A stretch of 64,000 nt of DNA from Thalassia testudinum (taxonomy: Eukaryota > Streptophyta > Magnoliopsida > Alismatales > Hydrocharitaceae). The notes under the pieces were generated by a model. It saw only the letters and a program-made list of their open reading frames with translations, was not told where the DNA came from and ran no database searches. The stretch is taken from NCBI GenBank assembly GCA_037157565.1, contig JAZHRO010000063.1:8352001-8416000 (forward strand), read 5' to 3'. Of this stretch, positions 55,664 through 64,000 are shown piece by piece (the first letter of the stretch is position 1; each line of letters begins with the position of its first letter). The position numbers were made by a program, and so were the translations under genes.

Positions 55664-57262
55664 ATGGATGGGAGGCGATCCTTGCATCCGCCTCTTGCAC
55701 CGTCTTTGACAGGTGATCCTTGGCCGATTGCAGATAAGCAACCAATGGTTTTCCCATCCGATCCATCTACTTCTATGGATTAGTTGCAGAATCAAAATCC
55801 CGAGATCCCCTCCTCTTCTGGTCAAGGGGAGATGCCACCTTTTGATGTTCATGAGGTGCTCCTGAACCAAAACCTTAGGATGCTTGAGTAGACTAGACAG
55901 ATCAATCTATTAACAACAACCTTAAATAATTTGCAGACTCTTCAAACCTGTCCTCCACCTCAACCTGAGGCGGGTTTTGATATCCCTGATTTACCGATCA
56001 ATCGTCCAAGGCCTCTACTTAGAGATTACTACAACCCATCTAATGCACAACTAGTGCCTAATGTTAGGATACCTATTGTGGAAAATGATCCTGAATTAAA
56101 GCCGAATATCATTGGTCTAATTCCTCACTATCATGGATTTGCATCTGAGGATCCATTCCAACATATAGAAGATCTAAATAATCTATCTCAAACTCTTAGA
56201 CCTTGAAATCAGAATTGGGCGATCCTACTAATGAAGATGTTCTCTTTTAGCCTTAAAGACAAAGCTGCTTATTGGTACAGAATTATTGCAGCACCAATCT
56301 CAACTTGGGCTGAACTCAAATCTGCTTTTCTTAAGAAATTCTTTCCTATTGGTTGAACTAATGCTTTAAGGTGAGCTATTACTACTTTCAATCAAAATCA
56401 AGGAGAACCAATTCATGAAGTGTGGGAATGTTTTCACGAATTGCAAAGGAAATGCCCACATCATGACATCCCTCGTTGGCAACTCATGCATATCTTTTAC
56501 TATGGCTTACAAGAGGGCATTCGCAATCTAGTCGATGCCTCTTGTGGAGGGAACTTTCTAAATCGTGACGCTGAATCTGCCTTAGAATTATTTGAAGGGA
56601 TGGTGGAAAACTCGATCAACAACGCATCAATGTTGCAATTTACACGGGGCACAAACACGAATCATCAAAATCTGCACAAGGGCATTCATGAGATCGATAA
56701 CTCGTCCAGTTCAAAGGACTTAGAGATAATTGCAGAAAAACTAGACAAAGTCGATATCGTAGCAAAACATCTCGACGAGGTCAGAAATACGATGAAGACT
56801 CTTACACCTCTACTTGCTACGAATCCTGACTCTTACACCTCTACGTGCTACGAATCCCACGTATCCAACTGTTTTGCAAATTCCCGCGGGGAGGGAATTT
56901 GTGAATAATCTGGATTCTAGAGATCCATCTTCCCTGGGTTTTCTATCTACTCCTTCACCAACCCAAGGAGGGACCTTTGTCCCACAATCTTACCCACCCT
57001 TTTCCACACCCTTATCTTTTGCAGAAAACATGCCATATCCTTTAGATTTAAACGCCATTCAGGGATACACACTAAGATCAAACCCATATTCAAATTCCTA
57101 TAATCCTGGATGGCGTAATCGCCCTAATTTCTCTTGGTCTGACCATACACAAAGACCATCATATCCGACTCAAACCAGGCAAAACCCCGCCTACATTATT
57201 GTTTCAGTAACACAATGCGAGGCCATTTTATGTAGGTTCTCAAAACCCCATAGGGCCAAATA
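55664..57262 (+). pseudogene. gag: Element D gag (broken)
   Basis: It starts at ATG 55664 (M-D-G-R-R-S-L). One frame continues through several in-frame stops (55781, about 55888, 56204, 56356, 56371) to 56908 and then shifts frame to 57263. The core matches Athila gag: P-H-Y-H-G-F-A-S-E-D-P-F-Q-H, F-S-L-K-D-K-A-A-Y-W, F-L-K-K-F-F-P, C-P-H-H, and a C-terminal N-P-G-W-R-N-R-P-N-F-S-W segment. Gag would form the particle. Open stretches after the capsid core, for example 56420-56908, are still long, so decay is moderate. Confidence 0.85.
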
Positions 57263-57890
57263 GAGATTCACAGCTAGACCAAATTTTAAGAGCTGTGACT
57301 GAGAGCTAGCGACAAAATGCTGATGCTCTTGCTAAAGTCCAACGATAATGTTTGGCAGAATTGGCTGATCTTAGGGGTCAAATCACGTAGTTAGCTAAAT
57401 CTCATCAGCTGGGGGCCCTTCCATCCTAGCCAATTCCAAACCCTAAGAATATCCAGCAAAGACAACACCCAAGAGTTCAAAATCCGAATAAGGGACATGT
57501 CCATCTTCTTAATCAATTACCCCTGAATCCAAATCTGAATCCAAATCTGAATCCACCTATTTCTCATCATGATTTTGAATATCCAAATCAAAAGCCATCA
57601 ATTTTGAATCAACCATTAATCAATAATCCATCTTTCCAAAGTACACAAGCATCTTCTTCTTCATCAGCTGCTTCTTCTCATGCAGGTATTAACTCTGTTA
57701 CAACCCGCTATGGAACTTCCACTAGGGATCCAGTTTATCAAAGGAACCTATCCCAAGACTCTATTACATCTAGATCAACCCCTGTTTCTACACCTGGAAG
57801 AGATGCAGAACCCGATCCCGCAATTCCCACTAATTCGTGAGATTAGGGAAATACCTCAGTAGAATAGGAAATCCACGTCCCATTCCCAGA
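57263..57890 (+). pseudogene. Element D gag-pol linker region
   Basis: Translation gives Pro/Asn/Ser/Gln-rich, low-complexity sequence with several stops; an imperfect repeat of L-N-P-N occurs at about 57522-57560. It probably represents the gag C-terminal tail and linker before protease. No zinc knuckle of the C-C-H-C type was found. Confidence 0.5.
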
Positions 57891-57891
57891 A

Positions 57892-58640
57892 GCTTTGAAG
57901 AAGACTAGGAAACAAAAACAACCTGTTACATTAGATGAAGATTTGATTAAGATTTTTGAACAGGTACACATTAATATCCCACTCCTAGATGCTATCAAAC
58001 ACATTCAGACTTACACAAGATTTCTTAAGGAATTGTGTACTCCTAAGCGTAAGCCGAAGAAAGGAAGCACTGTTGTACTTTCAGAGCATGTGAGCTCTAT
58101 TATTTCAAGTATGCTTCCTTTGAAAAAGAAAGATCCAGGATCTCCATTTATTTCCTGTATAATTGGGGGTCAGTGTTTTGATAGAGTTCTCCTAGATTTA
58201 GGAGCTTCTATTAACCTCATTCCTTTCTCTTTGGTAAAACACTTTAGAATAGAAAACCTTAAGTCTACCAATGTGACTTTACAATTAGCTGATAGATTTA
58301 TTAAGTCACCTAAAGGAATGTTGGAGGATGTTATTGTGAGAGTTCGGGATTCTTACTTCCCTGTAGATGTTATTGTCCTTGATATGGAAGTACCCGAATA
58401 CATTAGCCACACCCCAATTATTTAGGGAGACCCTTTTTGGCTACTGCAAAAGCCAACATTGATTGTGAATCAGGAAAGATAGAATTGAAATTTGGGGAGA
58501 AGACAATTAAGTTAGATATATTTAGAGTTTCTAGTGGATTTGATTGTGAATGGATTGAGGAAATTAAATCTATAGCAGCTTTTGAGGATGACATTAGTTC
58601 CTTTGAACTAGAGAGCACACCTTTTGATATTTCATACCCT
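57892..58640 (+). pseudogene. pol: Element D aspartic protease
   Basis: An open segment (57895-58425) contains the active-site motif L-L-D-L-G-A-S at about 58188-58210 followed by I-N-L-I-P, and V-T-L-Q-L-A-D-R, the typical Athila protease core (the catalytic aspartate is in D-L-G-A-S). A stop at 58423 and a frameshift precede 58437-58643, which continues as A-T-A-K-A-N-I-D-C-E-S-G-K, the C-terminal part. The enzyme would process the polyprotein. Confidence 0.85.
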
Positions 58641-58655
58641 TAAAGCAACGAAATC

Positions 58656-59810
58656 ATGTTATTGGAATCTTTACTCAACCCTGAATCTGAATTTGAATCA
58701 TCTAATTCACTTTTCACAATTAAAAATCCCACCCTAAATCCTGCTGTTGATTCTAAGCCTGCGCTTGAATTGAAACCATTGCCTGACAATCTTAAATATG
58801 TATATCTCGAATCTGATCAAACATATCCTGTAATAATCAATTCTCATTTATCTGAATCACAAGAATCTAAATTGATCAAGGTTCTTCGAGATCACAAGAA
58901 GGCAATTAGGTGGACTCTACATGATCACATCGGGATTAGCCCTAATTTTTGTACTCATCGCATTTATATTGAAGATGGGGCACGACCTTCAAGAGAAGCT
59001 CAAAGACGTCTAAATCTGAATTTAAAGGAGGTCATTAAGAAAGAAATAATCAAGTGGCTTGATGCTGATATTATCTATCCCTTATCTGATAGCCCTTGGG
59101 TGGTCCAATTCAAGTGGTACCCAAAAAGGTAGGACTCACCATAATCAAAACTGAATCTGGAGAAACCATTCCCACACAAATTGCAAATTTGTGGTGGGTT
59201 TGCATTGATTATCATAAGTTGAATACTATTACAAAGAAGGATCATTTCCCTTTACCATTCATTGATCAGATCCTTGAGAGATTAGTTGGTAATAGGTTCT
59301 TCTACTTTCTAGATGGTTACTCTAGATATAATCAGGTTGCAATTTATCCCGAACATCAAGAGAAAATGACTTTCACCTGTCCCTTCGGAACCTTTGCTTT
59401 CCGAAGAATGCCATTTGGGCTTCGCAACATGCCCGCAACCTTTTAGCGTTGCATGTTAGCCATTTTTACCGAAATGGTGGGTGAATATATGGAGGATTTT
59501 ATGGATGATTTTTCAATCTTTGGGGAGACATTTGATATTTGCTTGGATAATTTGTCGAAGGTTCTAAAAAGATGTATTGAAGTAAGCCTTGTCCTTAGTT
59601 GGGAGAAGAGCCATTTTATGATTCCATAAGGCATAGTACTTGGCCATCTCGGATCTGAGAGGGATATTCAAGTAGATCTAGCCAAGATCAATCAAATTGC
59701 AAATCTTCCAATTCCTGACTCGATCAAAGGCATTAGATCATTTCTTGGGCATGTGGGATTTTATAGGAGATTCATTCTTGATTTTTCAAAAATTGCCTGA
59801 CCACTCACAA
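58656..59810 (+). pseudogene. pol: Element D reverse transcriptase (broken)
   Basis: 58656-59132 is the pre-RT and finger region (I-G-I-S-P-N-F-C-T-H-R-I, A-R-P-S-R-E-A-Q-R-R-L-N). A frameshift near 59110 leads into 59096-59446 (V-V-P-K-K-V-G, V-C-I-D-Y-H-K-L-N, F-L-D-G-Y-S, M-P-F-G-L). The catalytic box is F-M-D-D-F at about 59498-59512, the Athila form of Y-x-D-D. A TAG at 59444-59446 stands where the family has glutamine (A-T-F-Q), and further stops lie near 59629 and 59799. Confidence 0.88.
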
Positions 59811-60577
59811 ACCTCCTCACAAAGGATGTGACTTTTGAAATGAGTGAGGAGTGTATTATAGCATTTGAAACTTTGAGAGACAGAGTTACACAGGCTCCAA
59901 TTTTGCAACCACCTAATTGGGATTTACCATTTGAAATCATGTGCGATGCATCAAATTATGCAATAGGAGCAGTTTTGGGACAGGAAATTGAGAAGAATCC
60001 AGTAGTAATTTACTATGCTAGTAAAACATTAAATGAGACACAAAGAAATTACACAGTTATAGAGAAAGTGTTACTAGCAATAATATTTGGATTAGAAAAG
60101 TTCATATCTTATATACTCGGATCTCAAATCATAGTGTACTCTGATCACTCAGCTATCCGACACCTTCTATCTAAGAAGGACACAAAACCTAGGTTGATTA
60201 GATGGATCTTGCTTTTGCAAGAATTTGACCTAGAAATTCGTGATAAGGCGGGTCGACAGAATGTTGTTGCAGATCATCTTTCCTGCCTTCCTTCTGATAC
60301 AATCGAATCATCTCCTCCAATCACTGAACACTTCCCTAATGAACATTGTTTGACTATATCCACAGATCTTCCTTGGTATGCAGATATTGTTAATTATTTG
60401 GTTACACATCAATTCCTGCTAGACTGGGATGGGGATTGCAAATCACAACTCAAAGCAGAAGCCAAATACTATTTTTGTGAAGATCCATATCTTTTTCGAC
60501 TTTGTAATGATCAAATCATTAGGCGTTGTGTCACCTCTTCTGAGATTGATTCTATCCTATCTTTTTGTCATGAATAG
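59811..60577 (+). pseudogene. pol: Element D RNase H and RNase H-integrase spacer
   Basis: Open for 249 codons. It has the gypsy RNase H signature with D in M-C-D-A-S-N-Y-A-I-G-A-V-L-G, then Y-A-S-K-T-L-N, E in N-Y-T-V-I-E-K, and D in V-Y-S-D-H-S-A-I-R-H-L. The spacer has L-P-W-Y-A-D-I-V-N-Y-L. RNase H removes the RNA strand during reverse transcription. The stop at 60575-60577 interrupts the integrase zinc finger that follows. Confidence 0.88.
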
Positions 60578-61654
60578 GCTTGTGGTGGTCACTTTTTTGG
60601 TAGAAAGACCATTGCAAAAGTTTTGCAATGCGAGTTTTATTGGCCCACGTTATTTGCTTATTCTCATACTTATTGTAAGGCATGTAGTCACTGCCAAACA
60701 CTTGGTGGCATGTCACGAAAAGACATGATGCCTTTGAACCCGATTATAGTCTGTGAAATCTTTAATATTTGGGGCATAGACTTTATGGGTCTGTTTCCGT
60801 CTTCTTTTGGCTTCCACCATATTTTACTTGTTGTCGATTATGTCTCTCATTGGATTGAAGCCATACCCACACGCACAAACGACCATCGAGTTGTCATTCC
60901 TTTTATACAGAGTCACATTATCGCTCATTTTGGGGTACCTCGTGCTATCATTTCTGATGGCGGTTCCCATTTTATTAACGCCCAGTTTAGAACTTTACTT
61001 AGAAAATATGGGGTTACACATCGTATTTCTACACCTTATCATCCCCAGACTAATGGGCAAACCAAGGTCTCTAATCGGGAGATCAAAAAGATCCTTTAAA
61101 TGACAATCCGACCCGATAGGAAGGATTGGTCTTCCCATTTAGATGAGGCTTTGTGAGCTTATAGGACTGCCCACAAAACACCAATAGGCATGTCACCATA
61201 CAGGCTTGTTTATGGGAAACCCTGCCATCTTCTAGTAGAAATTGAACACAAGGCCTATTGGGCAATTAAAGCCTGTAATTTAGACCTCGCGAAGGCTGGT
61301 GAAAATCATAGGTTACAGCTTAGCGAACTTGAGGAATTACGTCATGATTCCTATGAGAGATCAAAGTTATATAAGGAGAAACTTAAAGCCATCCACGACA
61401 AATTCATTTCCCGCAAATCCTTTACACCTGGTCAGAAGGTGTTGTTGTTTGATGCTCGTTTGAAGCTCTTCCCTGGTAAACTTAGGTCTAAATGGCAAGG
61501 GCCATTTATTGTAGTTAGAGTCTTCGACAACGGAGTTGTCGAAATCACTAAACCCAACAAGGATCAACCCTTCAAAGTCAATGGTCAATGTTTAAAACCT
61601 TTCTTGGAATCACATCCTTTGGGTTTTGTTGAAGAATGTTATATGCTCCACTAG
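60578..61654 (+). pseudogene. pol: Element D integrase (broken; catalytic Glu replaced by Lys)
   Basis: The zinc finger (C-G-G-H-F, then C-K-A-C-S-H-C-Q-T) is followed by the core with D in V-V-D-Y-V-S-H-W and D in I-S-D-G-G-S-H-F. The third catalytic position reads N-G-Q-T-K-V-S-N (about 61045-61070), Lys instead of Glu, as in element O. Stops at 61097 and about 61153 separate it from the C-terminal domain (61190-61654), which is open and well conserved ([18 protein letters not shown], then K-W-Q-G-P-F) and ends at the normal Athila end. Confidence 0.88.
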
Positions 61655-63966
61655 GGTTTTTCTTACCATCCATCCACCATATTTGTACATAACTGTTTCC
61701 TGTTTTTCTTTTTGATTTACACTTACTCTGATCTTTCACTTCATATTATACTGATTACCTTCATTTAGTTCGACTGACCACTCTGACCTTTGGTCAGACT
61801 TGAAATCGTTCGCACAGAGATCTTTGATCTTCATTCGAATCCTTCCATCACCTTATACTAAATGAAGTGTAATATCTTTTCACCCTTCTTACAATGAGGA
61901 CATTGTAAATTCTTGGCTTGTGGGGGTGTTGAAGTGAAATTTTCACTTTAAGTGTGTAAATAGATAGAAAAATAAAAAAACACATAAAAATTAAATATCC
62001 ACTAAATTTTAAAAAAATATAAATTTAAAAAATGATAAAAATTTTTTAAAATAAAAAATTTCATAAAAATTTGAAAATTTTAAATTCATAAAAATTGGAA
62101 AACCTTATAAACATAAAAATAAAAATATATAAATGCAAAAATTTGAAAAATGAAAATTCATAAAAATAATAAGAGGGGTATATTCATCTATAATAAAGAA
62201 GAAAAAAAAATTTATTTATTATAATTAAGAGCTTAATTTTCTTTTAGGTCAGAAACTAAAAATGTATATAGAATACATATAGAATATTTAAGAGCATTCA
62301 TTTCTTAGTTATATTTTTACTTAAACATTTTGTAAAAACACACTTTTATTTTTAAAATTTTTAAACAATATTTTATTTGAATTAAGAATCTTTAAATCTT
62401 TTAAAGCTTTAATTTTCTATTCTTACCTTGAATTAAGAAACTAAGTGTATTAAGATTTAAACTTAAGTTTTGGGGTTAAATTATAAATTTTTAATCAATT
62501 AGATTAAGTAATCCTTTTGCTTTTTGAAAATTTAATTTTATCATAAAGTTGAGTAAAAAGGCCAGATATTCAGAGTTAATTAAGTAGAGAGTAGTAGAAT
62601 TTTAGTTTACAAGTCTTACAGGCTAAAGATAAATAACTAGACTAAGTAAATTTTGTGTTGATGGATCCTATAGGAGGAAACTAAGAATTTAAAGAACTTG
62701 AGAGTGAAGGGCTTTGTTGCCCAAGCTCTAGTTTGAGAGCTAAGTAACCTAAACATTTAAATTCACACACATAGAATTGTCTTGTTGGCATCTGAGGCCG
62801 CGAAAACACAGAGGTTAAGAGATCAGTTTCGAATCCTCTTTAGTCCAAGGATTTCTGTGGGGCGGTTCTTGAAAGGGTGAAGGATGTGCCACTCACCTAG
62901 AAAAAGGATTTAGAGAATTATGTTGGTAAGAAAAATGAGAAGGGGGGAAATAAAACAAAACAAAAGAATAAAACACCCTGCAGTTAAGTGCCTTGTTACA
63001 AATGGGTGCTTATACAGATTTCCATAAAAATAAAGCATCTCAATACAAATGGATGCTGCCCTTCCTTCCATCAAATAAAAAGAACACCTCACTACAAATG
63101 TGTGTTCTAACCTATAGAAAAAGTAAAAAAAATATGGAGATAAAAACATTAGGAATAAGAGACTCAGTAGTCCACCGGGGAGATATACACAAAAAGGTAT
63201 TGACCTCGGGATGGAAAATTGGTGAGGAGAAAGCAACCAAACCTGAGTAAGGCCAAGCCAAAGCTTGAATTGGAATAATTGGGATTGGAATTGATGTCTT
63301 AAGATCTGGATTTTTGCAACTTTAGATGCCTTTAGGACAATTCTCTTCACTAAGCACAGATGTTTTAAAATCATAGCTACTAAACCTTGGTATTAGGCAA
63401 TGAAGCCTAAGAAATCAAGTTTTGAGGATTTTAAGTTGAGACCTAAAGGAGAAGAATTAATAGAATCCTAGTTCTAGAAGTTGTTCTTAGTGTGTAGGCT
63501 AGTAAATTAGAGTTTTACTACTCTAAGTTTGACTAATAATGAGTATCTAGTTAATTTGCTTAAACTTATATTGATAAAAGTCAAAATCATAAACAAAGAA
63601 TTAACTTAAATCTATTGAGTTTTTGAGTTAAAATTTAATTTCCAACTCTTAAGTTTTGTTTCCTTTAAACACTTTGTATTCTAATTTGGGTTAAGAAGAG
63701 TTACAAAGGAATAAGAGATTTTTGAGAATTCAAATTCTTAATAAAATTCTTGTTAACAACATTGTTTTAAGTGTGTTTTGAAAATGTTATAAGTAATAGT
63801 CTAAGTAAGAAAATTTTCACAAGTGCTCTATTTTTTCATTATTTATATTAAACTTAAAAATTTTTCTGACTTAAGCTTTCCTCCACATAGTTGTTATTTA
63901 CATTAATTTTAAACCAAGTGCTTTAAATCATCATATTTTTAGTTAATTTTGCAAGGGACTAGCAAA
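61655..63966 (+). other. Element D 3' untranslated region
   Basis: Non-coding and strongly A/T-rich (for example 61960-62480). It holds the hairpin ACAATG-AGGA-CATTGT (61891-61906) with a G-run downstream (61915-61928), three hairpins with TACAAATG loops (62985-63107), and a block shared with O (62888-63215). The minus frame 62910-63374 (154 codons) overlaps the conserved hairpins and has no protein resemblance, so it is not called. Confidence 0.7.
62985..63107 (+). other. Three tandem hairpins with invariant TACAAATG loop
   Basis: Hairpin 1 (62985-63012): TAAGTGCC pairs with GGTGCTTA, two G-U pairs. Hairpin 2 (63034-63057): AGCATC with GATGCT. Hairpin 3 (63082-63107): GAACAC with GTGTTC. 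The stems differ, but each loop contains TACAAATG (the last G at the loop edge). Element O keeps hairpin 3 as AAACAC...GTGTTT (43620-43645) with loop word TACATATG. Different stems around one loop word suggest a conserved RNA structure. Confidence 0.6.
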
Positions 63967-63971
63967 ACTTT

Positions 63972-63983
63972 GGCTTGGGGGTA
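63972..63983 (+). other. Element D polypurine tract
   Basis: GGCTTGGGGGTA directly precedes TGATGAG, with ggactagcaaaac upstream, the same layout as in A, B, C and O. Confidence 0.8.
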
Positions 63984-64000
63984 TGATGAGAGACTCATCA
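63984..64000 (+). repeat. Start of element D 3' LTR (truncated by window end)
   Basis: TGATGAGAGACTCATCA, a perfect inverted repeat (TGATGAG/CTCATCA around AGA), matches 50500-50516 apart from one base. Confidence 0.7.

Larger units (their letters stand above)
50500..64000 (+). mobile_element. Element D: Athila-like Ty3/gypsy retrotransposon, 3' LTR cut by the window edge
   Basis: It has a tRNA-Asp-type primer site, leader, gag, protease, RT, RNase H, integrase, a 2.3-kb 3' UTR, a polypurine tract and the first 17 bases of the 3' LTR. Those 17 bases (TGATGAGAGACTCATCA) recur with one change at 50500-50516, which sets the 5' LTR start. Coding regions contain several stops and frameshifts, so the copy is not autonomous now. 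The target duplication cannot be tested because the right end is outside the window. Confidence 0.85.

Noticed and set aside
62910..63374. 154-codon minus-strand frame with hydrophobic stretches
   Set aside because: It covers the conserved 3' UTR hairpins of D; hydrophobicity comes from A/T-rich sequence on the other strand, and O has no matching frame.

Overview
The window is repeat-rich nuclear DNA of a flowering plant. I see no host gene, tRNA, rRNA or CRISPR array. The species cannot be named from the sequence. The plant assignment rests on Athila-like and Tat-like Ty3/gypsy retrotransposons with tRNA-Asp-type primer sites, a SIRE-like copia LTR, and C-to-T decay at CAG and CG sites of the kind expected from plant DNA methylation. 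Nearly everything can be read as LTR retrotransposons nested in one another.

Left part (about 2.4-47.8 kb): an old Athila-like element, called O here, is the deepest layer. Its pol is visible at about 2375-2440, 33656-34678 and 42421-42740, followed by its 3' UTR and an interrupted 3' LTR (44289 to about 47776). A Tat-like element H (2441-33655, 575-bp LTRs, TSD atgag/ttgag) sits in O pol. H carries gag, protease, RT-RNase H, integrase, an antisense ORF and a 44-bp tandem array. Three insertions split H: a 2.6-kb solo LTR in protease (7521-10121, TSD TGCCC), element A in RNase H (11901-19787, TSD gtcac/atcac) and element B downstream of the antisense ORF (24448-32361, TSD CCACT). Element C (34679-42420, minus strand, TSD gcaag/gcatg) sits in O integrase. 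A further solo LTR (44604-46284, TSD ACTAG) splits the O 3' LTR.

A, B and C belong to one family, called N here. They have long LTRs and a primer site like that of the Athila-like element D, but no gag, protease, RT or integrase. In their place is one long acidic ORF that I do not recognise, open for 566 codons in A and broken in B and C. They look like non-autonomous elements moved by Athila-type enzymes. They share with O and D a primer site, a CAATG...CATTG hairpin followed by a G-run, and the 3' polypurine tract.

Right part (47.8-64 kb): unassigned sequence holds a SIRE/Maximus-like copia solo LTR (48437-50177, TSD TATGG). It is followed by a second Athila-like element D (from about 50500), with a roughly 4.1-kb 5' LTR, leader, gag, protease-RT-RNase H-integrase and a 2.3-kb 3' UTR. 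The first bases of the D 3' LTR lie at the window edge. D is decayed by in-frame stops and frameshifts. The first 2.3 kb of the window could not be assigned.

The most interesting material is non-coding or orphan: the family N ORF; tandem RNA-type hairpins with an invariant TACAAATG loop in the D 3' UTR, partly kept in O; a dimerisation-like hairpin in the D leader; palindrome clusters upstream of TATA boxes in several LTRs (one set matching E2F sites); and the 44-bp array in H. Divergence estimates are hand counts.
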